Assembly: GCA_021323495.1 (NCBI GenBank)
Contig: JAJQJO010000254.1
Location: 1-5,918, forward strand
Reading direction: 5' to 3'
DNA length: 5,918 bases
Source: Cellvibrio sp.
GTDB taxonomy: Bacteria > Pseudomonadota > Gammaproteobacteria > Pseudomonadales > Cellvibrionaceae
Positions within the stretch are counted from its first letter, which is position 1; every line of letters starts with the position of its first letter. Made by a program: the position numbers and the translations under genes. The notes under the pieces were generated by a model. The model searched no databases and was not told where the DNA came from. It worked only from the letters and a program-made list of their open reading frames with translations. Below, one piece after another: positions 1 through 5,318 of this stretch.

Positions 1-8
1 TAACACTA

Positions 9-287
9 TTAAATCCTTTTTTTCGCCATTTTGGTTGCACTGTAGATCATCCACAACGCGGACAAGCCGACCAATGTGTAGACGATACGAGACATGGGGC
101 TCATCGCACCGAAGATAGCGGCAACCAGATCAAATTGAAACAACCCCACCAAGCCCCAATTAATCCCGCCTACAATTACTAGCACCATTGCGACCCAATC
201 AACAGCGCTTATGGTGCTGCTGGTGCCATTAACGCGCCGCTCGGGAAGATGGCGCCTTTCTGTTACTGGAGTATTTATAGTAGCCAT
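9..287 (-). CDS. DUF378 family small membrane protein
   Basis: 92 residues. The core matches the DUF378 (YuzA-like) family by eye: a first hydrophobic segment at about 31-51 containing VGGINWGLVGLF, a short loop, and a second segment at about 67-84 (RIVYTLVGLSALWMIY), ending in a basic tail (KMAKKRI). It should be an inner-membrane protein with two transmembrane helices; the molecular function of the family is not known. The 28-residue N-terminal extension before the first helix is polar and contains two ERR triplets (ERRHLPERR); I do not recognise it. The start is supported by AAGGAG, read on the minus strand from 299 to 294, six bases before the ATG. The stop lies close to the window edge, so nothing downstream can be judged. 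Transcription diverges from the lipoprotein gene at 651. Confidence 0.88.
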   Translation of the reverse strand: MATINTPVTERRHLPERRVNGTSSTISAVDWVAMVLVIVGGINWGLVGLFQFDLVAAIFGAMSPMSRIVYTLVGLSALWMIYSATKMAKKRI

Positions 288-455
288 AACTTGCTCCTTA
301 TCAAAAATGGATTAACGAGAAAATAATAAATATTTATGTCGTTTCGTTTATATAGGGAAAAATATTTAAATAAAAGTTTGGCTTATTTTGCCGAACAATA
401 AATGGCGCATCCATCCCTGCATTTATCCAGATACATCTGTAGTAAAATTATTCGC

Positions 456-482
456 TTGCTAAATAAATGCTTCAGTTAGCAA
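456..482. repeat. Inverted repeat TTGCTAA-N13-TTAGCAA
   Basis: Two perfect 7-bp inverted half-sites, TTGCTAA (456-462) and TTAGCAA (476-482), are separated by 13 bases. The centres of the half-sites are 20 bp apart, about two helical turns, which would suit a dimeric DNA-binding protein. It lies in the middle of the divergent region between the DUF378 gene and the lipoprotein gene, so it could serve either or both. No regulator is identified, and a chance match in AT-rich DNA is possible. Confidence 0.35.
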
Positions 483-575
483 ACCAACACAAATAAAAAA
501 GTTGCATAATTTAAATAAAAATCCGCGAAAATATGGACATTACAAATAAAGTGAAGTAAAAATTAAATGGTAAGT

Positions 576-605
576 TGTCGTTAGCCGACACCTAAATGTT
601 TTTTT
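576..605 (+). promoter_or_regulatory. Hairpin plus T-run in the lipoprotein leader
   Basis: A perfect 5-bp stem, TGTCG (576-580) with CGACA (586-590), encloses the loop TTAGC. Eight bases later comes a run of seven T (599-605). The ATG of the lipoprotein is at 651. No plus-strand gene ends here, so if this is a terminator it would act on a leader transcript or a short RNA. The stem is short and the T-run is not directly adjacent, so it is a weak candidate for an attenuator or a 5' leader structure. Confidence 0.25.
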
Positions 606-650
606 ATTCCCGAAAATCCGACTACTTTTTATTTTTAATTGGAGAACTGT

Positions 651-947
651 ATGAAAAATATGTCTTTCTTATTTGCAGGGGTTTTGACGTCATTAGTCGC
701 GCTTGGAACTACTGGCTGCTCGGATAATAACGCCGACCGAAACAAAGCCAGCACTGCCAATCCAAGCCAAAACGAAACTATGCCAAGCAAGACTATGCCA
801 AACCAAACTATGCAAAACGAAAATATGCAAAGCACAAGTTCACAAGCTGGAGTGAGTACAAGCACGCCAAGCGAGTCAGGCGACGTGTCTAGCCAGCACA
901 TGGTTGACCCGACTGGAACCGGCACGGGAGAAACGGCGCCGCAATGA
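651..947 (+). CDS. Small Met-pentad-repeat lipoprotein
   Basis: 98 residues, not matched to a named family. Residues 1-22 form a signal peptide (MKNMS, then the hydrophobic FLFAGVLTSLVALG) ending in a lipobox-like TTGC with Cys23 as the lipidated residue. The -3 position is Thr rather than the usual Leu. Ser at +2 predicts outer-membrane sorting under the E. coli Lol rule. The mature part is low-complexity, rich in Ser, Thr, Asn and Gln, and has no aromatic residue, so it is probably disordered. Residues 43-62 are four tandem pentads with Met at 45, 50, 55 and 60. This recalls the pentapeptide MXKDX repeat proteins in period only, because the lysine-aspartate pair is absent. The ATG at 651 is chosen because GGAG (641-644) precedes it by six bases. 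An upstream TTG at 639 overlaps that site and would spoil the signal peptide N-terminus. Confidence 0.8.
   Translation: MKNMSFLFAGVLTSLVALGTTGCSDNNADRNKASTANPSQNETMPSKTMPNQTMQNENMQSTSSQAGVSTSTPSESGDVSSQHMVDPTGTGTGETAPQ
777..836 (+). repeat. Four 15-bp tandem repeats in the lipoprotein
   Basis: Four consecutive imperfect 15-bp units occupy 777-791, 792-806, 807-821 and 822-836. Every unit has the form ACTATG(C)CA followed by an AGC or AAC codon; the last begins AAT instead of ACT. They encode TMPSK, TMPNQ, TMQNE and NMQST. The units are in frame, so gain or loss of one by slippage would lengthen or shorten the protein without breaking it. Confidence 0.85.
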
Positions 948-966
948 AAATGCGCTTCGCTTTTTC
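946..966 (+). terminator. Terminator-like stem at the lipoprotein stop
   Basis: GAAAA-T-GCG (946-954) can pair with CGC-T-TTTTC (958-966) around a three-base CTT loop, with one T-T mismatch, giving a short A/T-flanked stem that ends in five T (961-965). It overlaps the TGA stop codon of the lipoprotein (945-947). The GC core is only 3 bp, so this is a weak intrinsic terminator candidate. Confidence 0.3.
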
Positions 967-1005
967 GCTACTGCGTTTAGTTAGCTCGATGCCTTCCTTT
1001 AAACA

Positions 1006-1023
1006 GGCGGCCATTAGGCCGCC
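1006..1023. terminator. GC-rich stem-loop GGCGGCC-ATTA-GGCCGCC
   Basis: A perfect 7-bp, all-GC stem, GGCGGCC (1006-1012) with GGCCGCC (1017-1023), encloses a four-base ATTA loop. It lies about 60 bp after the lipoprotein stop. There is no T-run directly after it on either strand, so it may be a Rho-independent terminator lacking a good tract, an RNA-protecting 3' hairpin, or part of a repeat element. Confidence 0.4.
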
Positions 1024-1278
1024 ACACTTCGCTTTATAAGCCGCTCACCCAATCCCTGCGTTAGAAACATTAAATCCGCAAACCCGAGAAAGCTAAGGGT
1101 GGCAGTTCCATTGGGGCGGCTAACGAATAGCGCTTTGCATATCCGCTGAACAATAGTTTTGTGTCCAATAAACACCAGCTTTGTTATTCTGTCGCTCAAG
1201 CTAATTTTTGACCGGATCATTTGGGGTTAGCGGCTGCGGATGGATAGCCATTAGAGCTCAGTCTTCAGCCTATTGGGA

Positions 1279-1306
1279 TTGCACCGACCTACTCATGTAA
1301 TAAAAT
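1279..1306 (+). promoter_or_regulatory. Candidate sigma70 promoter for the fused TA gene
   Basis: TTGCAC (1279-1284) and TAAAAT (1301-1306) are separated by 16 bp. The -10 matches the consensus at five of six positions and the -35 at three of six. Transcription would begin near 1313, giving a leader of about 30 nt that includes the AGGA ribosome binding site (1333-1336). The placement is good but the -35 box is poor. Confidence 0.35.
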
Positions 1307-1342
1307 TTGGTCTATGGTGTTGGAAACTATCCAGGAATCGTT

Positions 1343-2161
1343 ATGCACGAATATTCGTTAACATTGGAAGCCGAAACGCTGGTCTGCACCGAACTGCAAA
1401 AAGCCTTTCCCAATGCGCTCGGCATATACGCCTTTGGCAGCCGCGTACAAGGTACCGCCAATGCGCAAAGCGATTTGGATTTGGCAGTGTTGGTCGCGGG
1501 TTACGCAGAACCACTACAGCTTTTTGAAATGGCCAACCAATTGGCCGACAAGCTTGGCTACGAGGTAGATTTGCTCGACCTGCGTGCGGCATCTACAGTG
1601 ATGCAATATCAAGTCATCACCACCGGCCGTCGCCTTTGGGCAAAAGATGTGCAAACAGGTTTATTTGAAGCATTTGTATTAAGCGCAAAAACCTCGCTGG
1701 ATGAAGCGCGCGCGGAGTTACTAAATGAAATTCGGGAAGACGGGACTATATATGGAGATGATGTATTAATTAATAAAGCCACAACCATTGAACGCTGTAT
1801 TAGCCGTGTACGCGAAGAATACGCTAAAGCAGGAACCAACTTTGCCACCGATTACAGCCGTCAGGACGCGGCCATCTTCAATATTCAACGCGCCTGCGAA
1901 GCCGCGTTGGATGTAGGTCAACATCTAATTCGTGACCAGCGACTTGGTGTGCCCCAAAGTTCTCGCGATGTATTTACCCTTCTTGCCCAAGCCAAGTGGA
2001 TCGACCTAAACACCGCTGAAACAATGAAACGCATGGTCGGGTTTCGTAATATTGCCGTGCATGACTATCAAGCACTGCTACTGCCAATTGTGGAAAATAT
2101 CATCACAAATAATTTGGACGATTTTATAAATTTCTCAAAGCAACTATTGCAGCACAAATAA
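1343..2161 (+). CDS. MntA-HepT fusion: nucleotidyltransferase antitoxin joined to HEPN toxin
   Basis: 272 residues in one frame. Residues 1 to about 137 are an MntA-like minimal nucleotidyltransferase: GSRVQGTANAQSDLD at 32-46 gives the GS pair and metal-binding Asp44 and Asp46, and Asp76 (VDLLDL) fits the third acidic residue. Residues from about 140 to the end are a HepT-like HEPN (DUF86) domain with the RX4HXY signature RNIAVHDY (Arg235, His240, Tyr242) and the family motif PQSSRD (204-209). In known two-gene systems HepT is a ribonuclease toxin and MntA silences it by AMPylating the tyrosine of that motif. Here both activities look intact but are fused at about residues 138-141, with no ATG, GTG or TTG there to start HepT alone. 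The ATG at 1343 has AGGA (1333-1336) six bases upstream; a TTG at 1307 in the same frame lacks such support. No other toxin-antitoxin or defence gene is adjacent. Confidence 0.9.
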   Translation: MHEYSLTLEAETLVCTELQKAFPNALGIYAFGSRVQGTANAQSDLDLAVLVAGYAEPLQLFEMANQLADKLGYEVDLLDLRAASTVMQYQVITTGRRLWAKDVQTGLFEAFVLSAKTSLDEARAELLNEIREDGTIYGDDVLINKATTIERCISRVREEYAKAGTNFATDYSRQDAAIFNIQRACEAALDVGQHLIRDQRLGVPQSSRDVFTLLAQAKWIDLNTAETMKRMVGFRNIAVHDYQALLLPIVENIITNNLDDFINFSKQLLQHK

Positions 2162-2303
2162 TAAGATCCCACTCAATGTCAACAGCCGCAGGTGTATAGC
2201 ATGTTGGTTAGTTGTTCCTTTGCCTACGCACCCGCACTAATCAACGAACCCGTTTTAACATCCAATGTCAAAGCAATAACATAGAGCCCCGAGAGAAAAC
2301 GAT
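2162..2303. other. Intergenic spacer, nothing definite
   Basis: 142 bp between the fused toxin-antitoxin gene and the next lipoprotein. No intrinsic terminator is visible after the stop at 2161. The 9-mer CAATGTCAA occurs twice in direct orientation (2174-2182 and 2263-2271), 89 bp apart; it could be a paired protein site or chance. TTTAAC (2254-2259), 17 bp before TAACAT (2277-2282), is a poor promoter candidate for the gene at 2304. Confidence 0.4.
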
Positions 2304-2711
2304 ATGAAACAACCAACGTTATGTATGCTCATGTTGTCATCAATATTATTGCTAACCGCGTGCGACGACAAAAAATCCGCTTCAACTTCCGGCACAGTAT
2401 CAAGCGTAAACAAAGCTAGCTTACCAGCGACGTCATCAATAGCTGACACCTGGCTCGGAAAATGGAATGGACCCGAGGGAACATTTATTGAAATCGCTGG
2501 CGGTGATGGTAAATACACAATCAACATCGCCGACCTCGATGGCCCCAAACAATACCAGGGCACTGGTACAGGCAACCAGATAACCTTTGAGCGCAACGGA
2601 GTTACTGAAACAATTCAAGCCAGTAATGGCGCTGACACCGGAATGAAATGGCTCGCCGAAAAATCGGATTGCTTAAGGGTGCGGTTGGGTGAAGGTTGGT
2701 GTAGGGATTAA
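2304..2711 (+). CDS. Hypothetical lipoprotein with C-terminal Cys pair
   Basis: 135 residues, function not recognised. The signal peptide (residues 1-19) ends in a textbook lipobox, LTAC, with Cys20 lipidated. Asp21 and Asp22 follow directly; Asp at +2 is the E. coli Lol-avoidance signal, so inner-membrane retention on the periplasmic face is predicted if the host follows that rule. A Ser/Thr/Lys-rich linker runs to about 47. The globular part begins at TWLGKWNGPEGTF (49-61), a pattern seen in small beta-sheet periplasmic proteins, and continues with alternating strands (KYTINIADLDGP, ITFERNGVTETI). It closes with MKWLAEKSDCLRV and GEGWCRD, where Cys123 and Cys133 could form a disulfide. The ATG has GAGAGA (2291-2296) upstream. 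It lies 113 bp before the lipocalin on the same strand and may share its transcript. Confidence 0.78.
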   Translation: MKQPTLCMLMLSSILLLTACDDKKSASTSGTVSSVNKASLPATSSIADTWLGKWNGPEGTFIEIAGGDGKYTINIADLDGPKQYQGTGTGNQITFERNGVTETIQASNGADTGMKWLAEKSDCLRVRLGEGWCRD

Positions 2712-2730
2712 ACGGATGCTGTATAAATGC

Positions 2731-2766
2731 GGAGGAAAGCAAGTGTTTGCCATCGCACATATTTAA
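2731..2766 (+). promoter_or_regulatory. Strong SD with a possible 7-codon leader peptide
   Basis: GGAGGA (2731-2736) is one of the best Shine-Dalgarno sequences in the window, yet the lipocalin start lies at 2825. Six bases after it is a GTG (2743) that opens a seven-codon frame ending in TAA (2764-2766). A TTG at 2747, in the lipocalin frame, is the other start it could serve, adding 26 residues that would mask the signal peptide. A leader peptide or simple chance are both possible. Confidence 0.2.
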
Positions 2767-2824
2767 ATCGTATTTCACCCCAGAATCGTTCCATTTGCAC
2801 ACCCAACCCGAAGAGGGCATAACG

Positions 2825-3349
2825 ATGAAATACATTTTACTTTGCAGCATCCTGTTATTAACCAGTTGCACAGGTGTACCCGACAATATAAAACCGGTAG
2901 AGTCATTTGAAGTAAATCGTTACCTCGGCACATGGTACGAAATAGCCCGCCTCGACCACAGGTTTGAACGCGGCTTGAGCCAGGTGACCGCTGAATACAG
3001 CCTGCGCGAGGACGGTGGCGTAAAGGTGATTAACCGTGGATACTCCAGCGAAGATAAAGAGTGGAAAGCGGCAGAAGGAAAAGCTTATTTTGTTGATAAA
3101 CCAGACACCGGCCATTTAAAGGTGTCGTTTTTCGGGCCTTTTTACAGTTCCTACGTGATATTTGAATTGGATAAGGCTAACTATCAATACTCACTCGTTA
3201 GCGGTGCGGGCAAAGATTATTTCTGGATATTAGCCCGTCAACCAACCCTGGAACCTGCGCTCCTGAATCGGTTAATCGAGCAGGCGAAGTCTTTGGGGTT
3301 CGCTACTGATAAATTAATCATGGTGGAGCATTCAGGCACACCACAATAA
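2825..3349 (+). CDS. blc: Outer-membrane lipocalin (Blc family)
   Basis: 174 residues, close to the 177 of E. coli Blc. Residues 1-14 are a signal peptide ending in the lipobox LTSC with Cys15 lipidated; Thr at +2 predicts the outer membrane. The lipocalin signature follows at once: YLGTWYEIARLDHRFERG (33-50) carries the conserved G-x-W. NRGYSSEDKEW (70-80), the EGKAYF strand, GHLKVSFFGPFYSSYVIFELD (96-116) and DYFWILARQPTLEP (131-144) are typical of the bacterial Blc/apolipoprotein D branch. Members bind fatty acids or lysophospholipids and are linked to envelope maintenance and stress. The ATG at 2825 has AAGAGGG (2811-2817) seven bases upstream and gives a correct signal peptide, so it is preferred to the in-frame TTG at 2747. 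The sulfotransferase-like gene begins 8 bp downstream. Confidence 0.95.
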   Translation: MKYILLCSILLLTSCTGVPDNIKPVESFEVNRYLGTWYEIARLDHRFERGLSQVTAEYSLREDGGVKVINRGYSSEDKEWKAAEGKAYFVDKPDTGHLKVSFFGPFYSSYVIFELDKANYQYSLVSGAGKDYFWILARQPTLEPALLNRLIEQAKSLGFATDKLIMVEHSGTPQ

Positions 3350-3357
3350 GAAAACCT

Positions 3358-3996
3358 ATGGAAAAACTATTTATCATCGGCCTGCCCCGCACCGGGACGA
3401 CCAGCATCAGTGTCGCGCTGCTGGATTATGGCTTCAAGGTTGCGCACACTGCCTATACCAAGCGCGCATTTGAATTGGCCGATGTTATTGCAGATGCACC
3501 TTGCTTCTGTGATTACCAGGAACTGGATTTATTATTTCCGAATTCAAAATTTGTGTATCTGGATAGGGCATTGGAAAGCTGGACACCATCCATGCAAATG
3601 CTATTGAATAAAATGCTGCCGGAATTAGCACCCAAATCCGGTTATCTTAATCCCGTACTCAAACGTTGCATCAATAAAATTTTCGCCCCCTTCACTACCG
3701 AGAACCCGCTGGATATACAGCACCTGGAGCAGTGCTATCGCAACCATCAACGGGCGGTGTTTCATTATTTTGCCAACCGTGAAGATTTTTTAGCAATCGA
3801 TATCAGCCGCACTGGAAGCTTGAAACAACTGCTCGAACATTTGGGGATTAGCAGCAAGGATGCCAGCGAGTTTCCACAATTAAATATTGGTAAACAAGTG
3901 GATAGCTGGAAGGAATTTAAACACCCCAATAAAATCAACCCGCTCAGTGCAGGCAAAGAGCACCGGAAGTTTTTTGATTATCAGTCACTCATTTAG
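3358..3996 (+). CDS. Sulfotransferase-like P-loop protein
   Basis: 212 residues without a signal peptide, so cytoplasmic. The N-terminal strand and P-loop IIGLPRTGTTS (6-16) is the 5'-phosphosulfate-binding loop of PAPS-dependent sulfotransferases. KFVYLDRALESWTPSM (64-79) fits the 3'-phosphate-binding segment, with Arg70 and Ser78 as the expected contacts and Trp75 at the position common in the bacterial Sulfotransfer_4-like group. The length is usual for that group. It should transfer a sulfuryl group from PAPS to a hydroxyl or amine acceptor; the acceptor cannot be read from the sequence. It starts 8 bp after the lipocalin stop with only a weak purine stretch (AAGAAA) before the ATG, which suggests translational coupling. 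Its last 8 bp overlap the end of the opposing metallopeptidase gene. Some family members are annotated only as sulfotransferase-fold proteins, so activity is inferred. Confidence 0.82.
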   Translation: MEKLFIIGLPRTGTTSISVALLDYGFKVAHTAYTKRAFELADVIADAPCFCDYQELDLLFPNSKFVYLDRALESWTPSMQMLLNKMLPELAPKSGYLNPVLKRCINKIFAPFTTENPLDIQHLEQCYRNHQRAVFHYFANREDFLAIDISRTGSLKQLLEHLGISSKDASEFPQLNIGKQVDSWKEFKHPNKINPLSAGKEHRKFFDYQSLI

Positions 3997-5068
3997 CCGC
4001 TACACTGTTATGCACTATGCGATGCACCAAATCCAGCTTCTTGATTACCGGCTCCGCCAATATAAAAGGATAGGCATGTTGGTGCCCCACACTGCGATTC
4101 AAACTGTTTAATGCGTAGGTCAGTGGAAACCAATGTTGTATTACGTTATCGAACTTTTTACTGTCGTAAGGGTTTATTTCTACATTGGTTTTTAAATTTT
4201 TGTTGTTGGTGATTTGCGGTGAAATTGTTAAACCAAATTCATGCGCGGTTTCGAGCGTATCAATAATATGTAGATAATGCGCCCAGGTTTCTGCCCAATC
4301 CTCCCACGGATGGCTGCTGGCATAGGCACTGACATAATGCAATTGCCAATCGGCGGCCGGGCCCTGTTGATAGTGCGCACCTAGCGCCTCGCTGTAATCC
4401 CGGGTGTCATCACCAAACAGACTCCTTACCGGTTCCAACCACTCGCTATTGCGCACTAATATATCCCAATAATAATGGCCGGATTCATGGCGAAAATGTC
4501 CCAGTAAAGTCCGGTATGGCTCAGCCATATCCTCACGCATTTTTTCCCGTAAAGAAGGATCAGCCTCGTTGATATTAAGGGTGATCAAACCATTGTCATG
4601 CCCGGTAAGTACCCGGTGGTGCCCATCATCTGCTGGCGCAGTTTCGGCAAGAAAATCAAATGCCAATTGCGGCAGCTCCGGATCATCCTGGGTAAGCGGT
4701 AATTCCAATGCAAGCAAACTGTAAATCAGCCGCCGCTTTTCCGTTTCAATTTTTTTCCACCGGACAAGGTTTTGCTCCACACTTAAATCGGGGATGGTGC
4801 GATTTAACCGGCAGGCCTTGCAAAAAATATCCGGTTCATCCGCATTCACAACCCAATTGCAGGCATCGTGGGTTAAACCATTGGCACAGTAGCGATATTT
4901 TTTCGGATCATCAGGCTCAACCGGCGCTAGCAGACCGTCTGCCGAAAGGGTGAAGGATTGGATTTGCAGTGTATCGGCATTAAACCCCAACACTGCACCG
5001 CAACGGGTACAGCTGGTATTTTCAAAGTACACCAACTGTCCACAACTACCGCATGTGGATAACCGCAT
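3989..5068 (-). CDS. Putative zinc metallopeptidase with N-terminal zinc ribbon
   Basis: 359 residues, cytoplasmic by lack of a signal peptide. The N-terminus is a zinc ribbon, CGSC (6-9) and CTRC (20-23). A second cysteine set follows at 61, 70, 83 and 86 (CKAC), so two structural zinc sites are likely. The catalytic-looking part has HFRHESGHYYWD (191-202), where His194, Glu195 and His198 form an HEXXH motif. WEDWAETWAHYLH (255-267) holds Glu256 and Glu260 as candidates for the third zinc ligand. This arrangement matches the zinc-ribbon plus Peptidase_Mx-type putative metallopeptidases (formerly DUF2248), whose substrate is unknown to me. The start is well fixed: GGGAGG (5079-5074 read on the minus strand) lies five bases before the ATG. 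A palindrome (5087-5100) sits just upstream. The 3' end overlaps the sulfotransferase gene by 8 bp, tail to tail. Confidence 0.88.
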   Translation of the reverse strand: MRLSTCGSCGQLVYFENTSCTRCGAVLGFNADTLQIQSFTLSADGLLAPVEPDDPKKYRYCANGLTHDACNWVVNADEPDIFCKACRLNRTIPDLSVEQNLVRWKKIETEKRRLIYSLLALELPLTQDDPELPQLAFDFLAETAPADDGHHRVLTGHDNGLITLNINEADPSLREKMREDMAEPYRTLLGHFRHESGHYYWDILVRNSEWLEPVRSLFGDDTRDYSEALGAHYQQGPAADWQLHYVSAYASSHPWEDWAETWAHYLHIIDTLETAHEFGLTISPQITNNKNLKTNVEINPYDSKKFDNVIQHWFPLTYALNSLNRSVGHQHAYPFILAEPVIKKLDLVHRIVHNSVAAK

Positions 5069-5086
5069 AGATACCTCCCGGTATTT

Positions 5087-5100
5087 TATTTGTGCAAATA
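5087..5100. promoter_or_regulatory. Palindrome TATTTG-TG-CAAATA, operator candidate
   Basis: Perfect 6-bp half-sites, TATTTG (5087-5092) and CAAATA (5095-5100), flank a TG centre. It ends 19 bases before the metallopeptidase ATG, beside the ribosome binding site, which is where a repressor could block transcription or early elongation. The regulator is unknown. Confidence 0.4.
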
Positions 5101-5318
5101 GTCGAAAGGTTACCCCATGGGAGCGTATTAGTCAGTGCGCGAACGTACAAGGCCAGGATTTACCCGGAAGCCCCGGTGCTATACCAGAATATCAATCCGT
5201 AGGGTGTGCCAGAACCCGGCAGCGCTTACTGGCTTTCCCAATCTGCTGGCCTTATGCTTTCAGGTGTGGTGTTATGGATCTAGCAGAAATTTATTGGCGC
5301 AATAGCGCCGCTTACCCC

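Larger units (their letters stand above)
288..650. other. AT-rich divergent intergenic region
   Basis: This 363-bp stretch separates the divergent DUF378 and lipoprotein genes and has no plausible gene on either strand. It is clearly richer in A and T than the flanking genes, with many runs of A and T, as expected of a region holding two promoters. I could not pick a sigma70 promoter with good -35 and -10 boxes at proper spacing on either strand, so none is listed. Two structures stand out and are listed separately: an inverted repeat at 456-482, and a hairpin followed by a T-run at 576-605 just before the lipoprotein gene. Confidence 0.7.
948..1342. other. Gap without a convincing gene, with repeat fragments
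   Basis: These 395 bp lie between the lipoprotein and the toxin-antitoxin gene. A minus-strand open frame of 68 codons (1014-1220) exists but lacks a ribosome binding site before its ATG and has no recognisable domain, so I do not call it. The stretch holds a perfect GC-rich stem-loop (1006-1023), three related copies of a TTGGG...GCGGCT word (about 1037-1052 inverted, 1111-1121 and 1221-1235 direct) and a candidate promoter for the next gene (1279-1306). It may be a decayed mobile or cassette-like insertion, but I find no transposase remnant or proper attC core. Confidence 0.5.

Noticed and set aside
635..925. Minus-strand open frame opposite the Met-repeat lipoprotein
   Set aside because: Antisense shadow; the plus-strand frame has a ribosome binding site, signal peptide and lipobox, while this one has no supporting signals.
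1014..1220. Minus-strand open frame of 68 codons
   Set aside because: No ribosome binding site before the ATG, no recognisable domain, and it runs into the GC stem-loop; judged non-coding.
1115..1236. Integron attC-like site: GGCTAAC near 1118 and GTTAGCG near 1226 about 110 bp apart
   Set aside because: Neither matches the RYYYAAC/GTTRRRY core consensus and the inner arms are not complementary; no integrase is present.
1273..1592. Open frames on both strands overlapping the start of the toxin-antitoxin gene
   Set aside because: Out-of-frame shadows of a gene with clear nucleotidyltransferase motifs.
1343..2161. Alternative reading of the fusion as an aminoglycoside (kanamycin-type) nucleotidyltransferase
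   Set aside because: Those enzymes also combine a nucleotidyltransferase with a helical domain, but here the helical half carries the HepT signature RX4HXY and PQSSRD, which points to the toxin family.
2602..2886. Minus-strand open frame across the lipoprotein-lipocalin spacer
   Set aside because: Overlaps the ends of two well-supported plus-strand genes and has no domain or ribosome binding site.
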